Positions 1 through 6,396 of a stretch of 64,000 bases of DNA are shown one piece after another. Made by a program: the position numbers and the translations under genes. Origin of the DNA: Dorea_D hominis (lineage in GTDB: Bacteria; Bacillota; Clostridia; Lachnospirales; Lachnospiraceae); the NCBI RefSeq assembly GCF_014287705.1, contig NZ_JACOOY010000003.1, positions 1 to 64,000 of the forward strand, given 5' to 3'. The notes under the pieces were generated by a model. That model searched no databases. It worked only from the letters and a program-made list of their open reading frames with translations, and was not told the DNA's origin. Numbering within the stretch: the first letter of the stretch is position 1; each line of letters begins with the position of its first letter.

Positions 1-141
1 ATAAGAAAATATCAAAATATGTTTAATAAATGGTGGGAAAGTAAGTCAAAAAAGTATCAGTGGGAAGGAAGAGAAAAAGGAAACTGGGTTGTAGACTTTA
101 GTACAGGAGAAATATATTTAGAAGAAAATAACATAAATTAA
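1..141 (+). CDS. C-terminal end of an unrecognised protein (partial)
   Basis: The window opens inside a reading frame that ends in TAA at 139-141 and codes for about 46 residues rich in Lys, Trp and Asn, with the tail VVDFSTGEIYLEENNIN. I do not recognise the family. It ends 38 bases before the first cysteine-rich peptide gene on the same strand, so it may belong to the same transcript, possibly as a modification, immunity or regulatory gene. There is no cysteine in the visible part, so nothing here shows a radical SAM SPASM tail. The 5' part lies outside the window. Confidence 0.5.
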   Translation: MRKYQNMFNKWWESKSKKYQWEGREKGNWVVDFSTGEIYLEENNIN

Positions 142-179
142 AATATATGTTATTAATATACAAAGAAAGGAGGAGCAAT

Positions 180-350
180 ATGAGTAGATATGAAAGTAAA
201 GTAGGAAAAAAAACCATGACAACAGTTTTATCAGGATGTACTTGTAGTGGTGGATGCAATCTGAAATGCACAGGTGGATGTAAATATGGTTGCACAAAAG
301 GTTGTCAAGCAGTCTGCTATGTTGGTTCTTATAAGTTCCTTAAAAATTAG
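180..350 (+). CDS. Small cysteine-rich peptide 1, putative RiPP precursor
   Basis: This 56-residue peptide begins MSRYESK. The start at 180 is chosen because an AAAGGAGGAG ribosome site lies just before it; an in-frame ATG at 147 has no such site. Cysteines fall at residues 20, 22, 26, 30, 34, 38, 42 and 46, so seven of them stand exactly four residues apart, separated by small or charged residues (SGG, TGG, KYG, TKG). The N-terminal 19 residues are cysteine-free and share MSRY.SK with the next peptide, as a leader would. Known ranthipeptides carry regularly spaced Cys-based motifs made by radical SAM enzymes; whether this peptide is modified is inference. No maturase is visible. The ABC genes downstream fit export or immunity. 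Confidence 0.7.
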   Translation: MSRYESKVGKKTMTTVLSGCTCSGGCNLKCTGGCKYGCTKGCQAVCYVGSYKFLKN

Positions 351-381
351 GTAGACAATAGCAATGTAAAGAGGTGAAACT

Positions 382-573
382 ATGAGCAGATATACGAGCA
401 AAATTCAAGGTACGTACAGTACTGTTATTACACCAAGAGGATGTATAGTGTGTAGTAATAACTGTTTACAAACATGTTCAGGTTCATGCCATGGAGATTG
501 TAAGAAAACGTGTTCGGGAGGATGCGCAAAAAACTGTAAAGGTGGTTGTACCGGTCTTAGTAACAAAATTTAG
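382..573 (+). CDS. Small cysteine-rich peptide 2, putative RiPP precursor
   Basis: This 63-residue peptide begins MSRYTSK and lies 31 bases after peptide 1, with an AGGTGA ribosome site before its ATG. Cysteines are at residues 21, 24, 28, 32, 36, 40, 44, 48, 52 and 56; the last nine are exactly four apart. The core is enriched in Gly, Ser, Lys and Asn and has almost no hydrophobic residues. The leader resembles that of peptide 1 while the core differs, which is typical of paired precursor genes acted on by one enzyme set. Metal binding (metallothionein-like) is the main alternative, but a shared leader and adjacent ABC transporters favour a secreted modified peptide. Confidence 0.7.
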   Translation: MSRYTSKIQGTYSTVITPRGCIVCSNNCLQTCSGSCHGDCKKTCSGGCAKNCKGGCTGLSNKI

Positions 574-587
574 TTATTCAAAATTAG

Positions 588-607
588 GAGAGGGAGAAAT
601 CCCTCTC
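588..607 (+). terminator. Short hairpin between peptide genes and ABC genes
   Basis: GAGAGGGA and TCCCTCTC form an 8-bp stem closed by a GAAA tetraloop, followed by only three T residues. It lies between the second peptide gene and the permease start. A weak terminator or RNA-processing hairpin here would keep peptide mRNA more abundant than transporter mRNA, a common arrangement in peptide operons; that role is inference. Confidence 0.5.
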
Positions 608-624
608 TTTAAAGGATTAGGCAT

Positions 625-2502
625 ATGAAAATATTATTGAAAATATTAAAAAAAAATGCGCGTAATAGTATTGTGTGTGTTATGAGTGCTATTTTAGTTG
701 CAATTATGTTATTTGTCTTTCTAGGAGTTAAAGAATTGGTTCTTGGAACAATGAGTATGGAAGAAAGGGTTCGGTCGCAACAAGGAATTGCGATTCAAAC
801 GTACATGTATATATTGCTGTTTATTGGTCTGATTTTGATCAGCTATACAGTAAGCAATTATAGCCGGATAAGAATCAAAGATTATGGAATGTTTATGGTA
901 TTCGGAGAAGAAAAGAAAGATATTATCCGGATGATAATTCTGGAATATGGGATTATATGTGGTATTTCGTGGCTGATTGGGTGTGTAGTGGGAACGCCTT
1001 TTGTAATTCTTCTTCAGTCTATATTCAGAAAAGAAGGGATTCAAACAGTTCAAGATCCATGCTGGTTTCTAAAGAATATTGGAAGCACATGTTTTTATAT
1101 GTGTGTTATTTTGTGCATTGCAGTAATCATGAATATAATAAAAATTCAAAACAATTCACTGGCTTCGCTTTTGAATACGGAACAGAAAAGGGGGACGGTT
1201 CCGTCTGTTAAAGCAAGCGTGATAGGTGCGATTGCAGGGCTGATCTGTTTTGTGTTTGCAATTATTCTTTTTTCGAAGGTTCCTATGACATATCCACGTA
1301 TGAAATATGGAGTTCTTTTTTCGCTGACCGGATTATATCTTTGGTTTACTTATTTGGGAAATGTTATATTGCGATGGGTGAAAAAGAAAGAAAAATGGTA
1401 TGACAGACATATTCTTACGCTAAAAACGTTGTATCACAGATTTTCAGAAAATAAAAATATAATTTTAATTGTTTTTATTATTAATGTATTTGTATGGGTG
1501 ATTGTAAATATCAATATTATAGAATACGGTAATCTTTCTTCCGAGTATTTATGGAAATATCCATATAATTATGTATGTATGACAGAAGAAAAATATACAG
1601 ACGAAATTCATAAGGTTATAAAAGAACCAGATGAAAAAATAGATGAATATGCGTATATTCCGCTCATAAGCAATGATGGAGGAGAATATGTAGGTATTTC
1701 GGAGGATTCCTATAACAAACTTACAAAGAATAAGAAAGAGCATATCAAACAGGGAGAGGTAAAGGCAGTTCTGGAAAAATCAAAACAAGACGATGAAAAC
1801 ATGTTTCAGGATAAACATGTTTATTTAAAAACAGCAACAGGAATGTGTAAATTTGCGATAAAAAAAGAAGTGAAAGAAGTTTTATTTGTTGCTCAACAGT
1901 CGGATATTATACGAATTCTGGTTATGAATAATAGTGATTTTGATATGCTTAGATCTTTGCAGAAAAAGAATACGGTTATTATGACGCAGCAAACAGAAAA
2001 AGAGACGGCGATTGATGAGGGCAAATTAAAAGTATGTGAAAAGAAATATGAGATAATTGGTTTTTATAAAGGCTCATTGATGAAAGAAGACAGACAGGAT
2101 GATTTGACAACTCTTATCTTTTACATTTGTATTGGTGCATTTTTGATTATTAGTGGAATAATGATTTTATCTATAAAAATATGGTCAGACATTTCTAATG
2201 TAAGTATGAAATATGGATTCTTGAAAAAAATAGGCATGGAGACCAAAGAAATAAAGAAAAATGTGAAAAAGGAACTTTCGCTTTCTTTATGGATCGCATT
2301 TATACTTTCGATTGTAATAAGTGGTGGTGCTTTGAGTCATATTACATGGAACGTTGATTGGCTCTTGAAAAAACAGGTGTTGATAACATTTTTTGCACTG
2401 TTATTATTCCAGGCCGGGTACATTATCTTATTGAGAGAGTATGGATGGAGACTTGCTAATCAGCAAATTCAGAGTGAAAGAAGGGAAAAGATATGGAAGT
2501 GA
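625..2502 (+). CDS. ABC transporter permease, FtsX/BceB-like
   Basis: The 625-residue protein has an N-terminal membrane helix, a cluster of helices in the first 250 residues, a large hydrophilic extracytoplasmic segment at about 300-490, and three helices at the C-terminus. This is the layout of FtsX-like permeases of the BceB/peptide-resistance type. The ATPase gene overlaps its 3' end by 10 bases, so the two form one transporter. In Bacillota such pairs mostly remove or sense antimicrobial peptides at the membrane. Lying right behind two Cys-rich peptide genes, it most likely gives self-protection; export is less likely because a separate exporter follows. Confidence 0.8.
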   Translation: MKILLKILKKNARNSIVCVMSAILVAIMLFVFLGVKELVLGTMSMEERVRSQQGIAIQTYMYILLFIGLILISYTVSNYSRIRIKDYGMFMVFGEEKKDIIRMIILEYGIICGISWLIGCVVGTPFVILLQSIFRKEGIQTVQDPCWFLKNIGSTCFYMCVILCIAVIMNIIKIQNNSLASLLNTEQKRGTVPSVKASVIGAIAGLICFVFAIILFSKVPMTYPRMKYGVLFSLTGLYLWFTYLGNVILRWVKKKEKWYDRHILTLKTLYHRFSENKNIILIVFIINVFVWVIVNINIIEYGNLSSEYLWKYPYNYVCMTEEKYTDEIHKVIKEPDEKIDEYAYIPLISNDGGEYVGISEDSYNKLTKNKKEHIKQGEVKAVLEKSKQDDENMFQDKHVYLKTATGMCKFAIKKEVKEVLFVAQQSDIIRILVMNNSDFDMLRSLQKKNTVIMTQQTEKETAIDEGKLKVCEKKYEIIGFYKGSLMKEDRQDDLTTLIFYICIGAFLIISGIMILSIKIWSDISNVSMKYGFLKKIGMETKEIKKNVKKELSLSLWIAFILSIVISGGALSHITWNVDWLLKKQVLITFFALLLFQAGYIILLREYGWRLANQQIQSERREKIWK

Positions 2503-3218
2503 TCAGCGGAGAGAAAATTGTGAAAAGTTACGGTAAGTTTAAAGTGTTAAAGGGTATTAATTTGAATGTACAGGATGGCGAATTTGTAGGAATTATGGGA
2601 AAATCAGGAAGTGGGAAGACGACACTTTTGAAAATTCTGGGACTCATTGAATCTGTAACAGATGGGGCACTTTTATACAAGAAAGATGAAATATCAAAAC
2701 TGTCAGATAAAGAACTTGCGAGAATACGAAGAGAAGAATTGGGATTCGTATTTCAGGAATTTTATTTGATGGACAGCCTGGATGTTTTTGAAAACATTAT
2801 GTTGCCTTTCTATATCAGCAAAACGGTAGATGATGCCAAAAAAGAAAGAGCGAGAATGCTAATGGATCAATTCGGGATCAGGCTTTTGGAAAAAAAGATG
2901 CCAACTGAACTGTCAGGAGGTGAAAGGCAGAGAGTTGCTATTTGCAGAGCATTAATAAATGATCCAGAGATTATTTTCGCAGATGAGCCTACAGGAAACC
3001 TTGATTCGAAGTCCGGAAAAGTGGTAATTGAAGCGCTGAGAGAAATAAATAAAAAAATGAATAAAACAATTGTCATGGTAACACATGATCCACAAATGGC
3101 AAGTTGGTGTGACCGCATTGTATTATTGAAAGATGGAAGAATTATAAATGAATTGAAGAAAAAGATTGATCAAAGTGACTTTTATAGAGTAATCATAGAA
3201 AGTATGGTTGAATTGTAG
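2493..3218 (+). CDS. ABC transporter ATP-binding protein, MacB/BceA-like
   Basis: The 241-residue protein has a Walker A motif GKSGSGKTT near residue 37, the signature LSGGERQR near 140, Walker B IIFADEPTGNLD and the H-loop VMVTHDP. The DEPTGNLD form is characteristic of the FtsE/LolD/MacB/BceA group that works with FtsX-like permeases. The gene starts inside the end of the permease gene and its TAG stop overlaps the GTG start of the next gene by one base, so the three ABC genes are translationally linked. Confidence 0.9.
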   Translation: MEVISGEKIVKSYGKFKVLKGINLNVQDGEFVGIMGKSGSGKTTLLKILGLIESVTDGALLYKKDEISKLSDKELARIRREELGFVFQEFYLMDSLDVFENIMLPFYISKTVDDAKKERARMLMDQFGIRLLEKKMPTELSGGERQRVAICRALINDPEIIFADEPTGNLDSKSGKVVIEALREINKKMNKTIVMVTHDPQMASWCDRIVLLKDGRIINELKKKIDQSDFYRVIIESMVEL

Positions 3219-4915
3219 TGAAAACTTATATATTATTAAAAAAATTTTTTAAGGAAAAAATAGGTTATATAATATTATTAAGTATTGTTATTATATTGGG
3301 AATAATATTGGAGAGTATTAATCCATATTTATTTGGGAAAATTATAGACAATATTAGTAAGAATAAAAAAATGGTAATGGGTAGATATTTTTTTTGGTAT
3401 ACGGCCATTTTGTTTAGTATTCAAATTTTAGGATGTTTTGAAAAAATACTTGGGAAAAGTATAGTTTTAAATATTGTAAATAGAATCAAACATACACTTT
3501 TTGGATGTGTAGTAGCTATGCCTTATTATAAGAGTCAAGAATTTGAACAAGGCGAATTATTAAATAGAATAGAATTTGACGCATCAATTATTGTAGATTA
3601 TTATATGGATTTTGTTAGTAGTATTTTTATGATTATAGGTAATTTTTTTATTTCATTATATTTTTTAATGAAAATTTCTAACATTTTAACATTAATATCC
3701 GTTGTGCTCATATCTTTAATGTATATAGTAAATATCCTGTTTAAAAATACTGTAAAAAAATTACAAGAAGATATTAAAATCTTTTCAGATCAATACTATA
3801 GTTGGTTGCAGGAAAAGATTTCAAATCTTTTAGGAATTAAAGTATATCAAGAAGAAAAAAAGGTTAGCAGAAAATTTAGTGATTTATTATCCAAAGAATA
3901 TAATCTATATATGGAAAATGAAATAGTTGATTCAAAAATAGAATTTATTCGTGGAATAATTAATTTGTTATTGGATGTTTCAATTCTTTTTATTTCGATA
4001 AAATATATTGAAAAAGGGGAAATGACAATCGGAGGATTAGTTGCATTTAGTACTTATTTATCAAAATTACTGATAGCGATATCTAAAATACTTGATATCA
4101 ATATAAATAAACAGGCAGTAAATATTAGTTATCAAAGAATAAGTTCTTTGCTTGAAAAAAATATATATCCGAAAGAAGAAAAATATATAGAAAAAATTAA
4201 TCAAATTTCGTTTGACAGTGTATCTTTTGGTTATAATAAAAAATGTGTATTAAATAATGTAGCATTTGAACTGAAAGAAGAAGGTATTTATTCATTTGTT
4301 GGTGAAAACGGTAGTGGGAAAACTACAATATTATCTTTAATAGAAAAGTTATATTCATGTCAAAAAGGAAAAATAAAAGTAAATAATATTTTAATAGATG
4401 ATATTAATACAGATTGCTATAGAAAAGAAATAATTTATTTGACGAAAAAACCATATTTTATTAATGGAACAATTTTAGAAAATATAAAAATAGGAAATGA
4501 AAATGTGACAATGGAAGAGATACAAGAAGTATGTAAAAAAATAGGTATTCATAATTATATTATGGAATTGAAGGAGGGATACAATTCTTCAATAGGGGAA
4601 GAGGGAAAAAAATTGTCCAGTGGACAACGTCAAAAAATCGCATTTGTCAGAGGATATTTAAGAAGGGCTTCTGTTGTTTTATTAGATGAAGCTACATCTG
4701 ATGTAGATGGACAAAGTGAAAAGAATATGTGTAATCTAATAAAAGAAATGTCAAGACGAGCAATAATAATTAATATTAGTCATAGAGAACTAAGTGTAAA
4801 GATGAGTAAAAAGATATTTTTTCTTCATGGAGGAGAGATTATAGATGAAGGAACACATGAGGAATTGTTAAATAGAAATAAAAACTATGAAGAGTTATTT
4901 AGTAAGTATTCATAA
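3218..4915 (+). CDS. ABC exporter, fused membrane and ATPase domains
   Basis: A 565-residue half-transporter: six membrane helices in residues 1-300, then a nucleotide-binding domain with Walker A GENGSGKTT, signature LSSGQRQK, Walker B VVLLDEATSD and switch His in ISHRE. The start is the GTG that overlaps the previous stop (TAGTG). There is no N-terminal C39 peptidase domain, so a leader peptide would have to be cut by another enzyme or after export. The gene is clearly more AT-rich than its neighbours and uses many AAA, ATA and TTA codons, which suggests separate acquisition. It is the likely exporter of the cysteine-rich peptides; this is inferred from position. Confidence 0.85.
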   Translation: MKTYILLKKFFKEKIGYIILLSIVIILGIILESINPYLFGKIIDNISKNKKMVMGRYFFWYTAILFSIQILGCFEKILGKSIVLNIVNRIKHTLFGCVVAMPYYKSQEFEQGELLNRIEFDASIIVDYYMDFVSSIFMIIGNFFISLYFLMKISNILTLISVVLISLMYIVNILFKNTVKKLQEDIKIFSDQYYSWLQEKISNLLGIKVYQEEKKVSRKFSDLLSKEYNLYMENEIVDSKIEFIRGIINLLLDVSILFISIKYIEKGEMTIGGLVAFSTYLSKLLIAISKILDININKQAVNISYQRISSLLEKNIYPKEEKYIEKINQISFDSVSFGYNKKCVLNNVAFELKEEGIYSFVGENGSGKTTILSLIEKLYSCQKGKIKVNNILIDDINTDCYRKEIIYLTKKPYFINGTILENIKIGNENVTMEEIQEVCKKIGIHNYIMELKEGYNSSIGEEGKKLSSGQRQKIAFVRGYLRRASVVLLDEATSDVDGQSEKNMCNLIKEMSRRAIIINISHRELSVKMSKKIFFLHGGEIIDEGTHEELLNRNKNYEELFSKYS

Positions 4916-5162
4916 ATGAATTAAAGGTATCAATGTAGAACATTTAGAACTTATGCCAGAATAAATATATTTAAGCATTTAAAGTGTATATGAAATATCG
5001 GAAGAATTCTAATGGGGGTACAAAAACAATTAACTTGAATTTGCGATATAGTTGTTGCAGGCGGGAAATGAAATTCAAGGCGTGATATTAAGGATACATA
5101 GATGCTTTAGATTGTATGAAAGAGGGAATGCTATTTAGATATTAAAAATATAAAATTCTGTT

Positions 5163-5214
5163 AAAAGTGACTGGAAGATAATTGTTAAATAATACAATCT
5201 GACAGTCATTTTTA
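5163..5214 (+). terminator. Rho-independent terminator of the ABC/peptide operon
   Basis: AAAAGTGACTG pairs with CAGTCATTTTT (one G-T pair) and an inner ATTGT/ACAAT stem extends it; a T-rich stretch follows. The 246 bases between the exporter stop and this hairpin show no convincing gene. Confidence 0.55.
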
Positions 5215-5307
5215 TATACTTTTCCTTATTTAGGGAGGCGAGATAAAAGGAGAAGGCGTATTTGCATCAATGGAAGCGACTAAAAAAACAAAAAAGTAAG
5301 AAGAAAC

Positions 5308-5345
5308 AAAGTGTTGTAATCGTACAGGTTGCAGCACTTTTTTTT
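5308..5345 (+). terminator. Terminator/attenuator hairpin in the leader of the sigma-like gene
   Basis: AAAGTGTTG at 5308-5316 pairs with CAGCACTTT at 5332-5340 and is followed by a run of T, a textbook intrinsic terminator. It lies 95 bases before the start of the 5440 gene and directly after a nine-codon frame (MEATKKTKK, 5270-5299). A 62-codon TTG frame at 5262-5450 also reads through it with an AGGAG site, but its protein looks non-natural. The arrangement suggests transcription attenuation before the sigma-like gene. Confidence 0.5.
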
Positions 5346-5439
5346 CCGACATTTTTCGAAAATGGTAAGACTGTATCAATACGTTCACCGCCATGTTCCG
5401 ATTTGATTTCTATAGAAACCCAGATCGGAGGAAAAATAA

Positions 5440-5862
5440 ATGGCTTATAACAAAGCAAGCGAAGAACGAAAATGGCATTATTGGAAAGAACGGGAAGAAA
5501 AGAAACTGCGTGAACTGGGCATGGACGAAGAGAAGATTCGGAAATTAAGACAGATGGACTGGGAAGATTTTCTGGAAGAACGCAGATACCGGGAACGGCT
5601 GGAAGAAACGATGCAGGAGATTGATACAGGAAAACCAGAGGACGGTGAACCGTTTGCAATGGATGTCCGGGAACTCTTAGATCATGTGGGAGATAGACGG
5701 TTGTATGAACTGTTAAAGGATACGGAGCATCAGACACTGGAGATACTTTTGCTTAGTACATGGGGATATTCGATTAAGGAAATCGCAAGTATTATGGGAC
5801 TTCCGAAGGATACCGTTTATACGAAAAGAAAGATTTTGCGGAAAAAATTGAAAAAATTTTAA
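5440..5862 (+). CDS. Sigma-70 region 4-like regulator
   Basis: The 140-residue protein is highly charged in its N-terminal two thirds, probably helical or coiled-coil. It ends in a helix-turn-helix at about residues 100-135 (LLLSTWGYSIKEIASIMGLP then KDTVYTKRKILRKKL) typical of sigma-70 region 4. There is no region 2, so it should not act as a complete sigma factor; proteins of this kind are common in clostridial integrative elements as transcription regulators. The ATG has GATCGGAGGAAAAATAA in front of it. A hairpin terminator lies upstream. It may control the helicase and recombination genes downstream, but that is inference. Confidence 0.65.
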   Translation: MAYNKASEERKWHYWKEREEKKLRELGMDEEKIRKLRQMDWEDFLEERRYRERLEETMQEIDTGKPEDGEPFAMDVRELLDHVGDRRLYELLKDTEHQTLEILLLSTWGYSIKEIASIMGLPKDTVYTKRKILRKKLKKF

Positions 5863-5928
5863 ATTTTGAGACAAAAATGACGAATTTCGTCGGCTATTTA
5901 ATAGGCAGGTAAATTTTGCCAGTGTACT

Positions 5929-6008
5929 TTGAAAATCCTATACCAGCATTACAGGTACGTTCCCGTAAGTAGAAGCGTGTTAGGAAGGCGCGAGGACAGA
6001 TGAAAATG
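5929..6008 (+). ncRNA. Structured element copy A (duplicated, upstream of helicase)
   Basis: The stretch contains GAAAATCC (5931-5938), GTTCCCGTAAG (5959-5969) and GAGGACA (5992-5998), followed by ATG at 6006. The same words in the same order occur again at 6187-6269. Spacers between the words differ in length, as expected of an RNA with conserved loops and variable stems. From memory, a published candidate motif named ssNA-helicase is found upstream of helicase genes; whether this is that motif needs a covariance search. It may be a cis-regulatory RNA. Confidence 0.45.
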
Positions 6009-6146
6009 ACAGGAAAGAAAACAAAAAGAAAATTCTTTGCTGGTGTTTTTGTTTCGAGCGAATCACCTTTAACTGAAACAGGATCGTGGCGGTCTTTTGC
6101 GAGGATCACTTACGAGGGGATAATGATACATAGGAACTGCCAGTGA
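6006..6146 (+). CDS. Possible small basic protein after element A
   Basis: A 46-codon frame begins MTGKKTKRKFFAG and ends in TGA at 6144-6146. GAGGA of element A lies eight bases before its ATG and could be its ribosome site; an ATG at 6000 is also in frame. I recognise no family. The parallel frame after element B is only 15 codons (MPKIKSIRNQGRMCR, 6267-6314) and is likewise basic. Both may be chance frames or leader peptides. Confidence 0.22.
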   Translation: MTGKKTKRKFFAGVFVSSESPLTETGSWRSFARITYEGIMIHRNCQ

Positions 6147-6179
6147 GCAGAGGATGGACTTTGGGTTGTAATCAGCAAG

Positions 6180-6266
6180 ACCTTTAGAAAATCCATGAGC
6201 GGTGCGATGCCAAGCATCCGCCTGTAATGTTCCCGTAAGGCAAAGGGGGAGTCGAGGACAAATACA
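6180..6266 (+). ncRNA. Structured element copy B (duplicated, upstream of helicase)
   Basis: This is the second copy of the element at 5929: GAAAATCC (6187-6194), GTTCCCGTAAG (6229-6239) and GAGGACA (6254-6260) with an ATG at 6267. Between the first two words it carries an extra hairpin, GATGC-CAA-GCATC, that copy A lacks. The copies are 250 bases apart in a 535-base region without a convincing large gene. Position 130 bases before the helicase start suggests control of that gene. Confidence 0.45.
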
Positions 6267-6327
6267 ATGCCAAAAATCAAAAGTATAAGAAATCAAGGAA
6301 GAATGTGTCGTTGATATCAGATACATG

Positions 6328-6357
6328 CGGCTGTAGGGAGTTATTCCTTTACAGCCG
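6328..6357 (+). promoter_or_regulatory. Hairpin in the helicase leader
   Basis: CGGCTGTA and TACAGCCG form an 8-bp stem, extended inside by GGGA/TTCC, 40 bases before the helicase ATG. No T-run follows, so it is unlikely to terminate; it may be part of the leader structure. Confidence 0.4.
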
Positions 6358-6396
6358 TATTGATGTGGTATCAGCAGACATATCAGGTAACAAACT

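Noticed and set aside
180..573. Ferredoxin or zinc-ribbon proteins
   Set aside because: The CxxxC period-4 pattern does not match CxxCxxC ferredoxin or CxxC zinc-ribbon spacing.
4916..5260. Hidden small gene between the exporter and the sigma-like gene
   Set aside because: Only short frames without ribosome sites were found; the stretch seems to hold just a terminator and decayed AT-rich sequence.
5262..5450. 62-codon TTG-start frame upstream of the sigma-like gene
   Set aside because: It reads through an intrinsic terminator and its protein has no natural look; treated as leader region.
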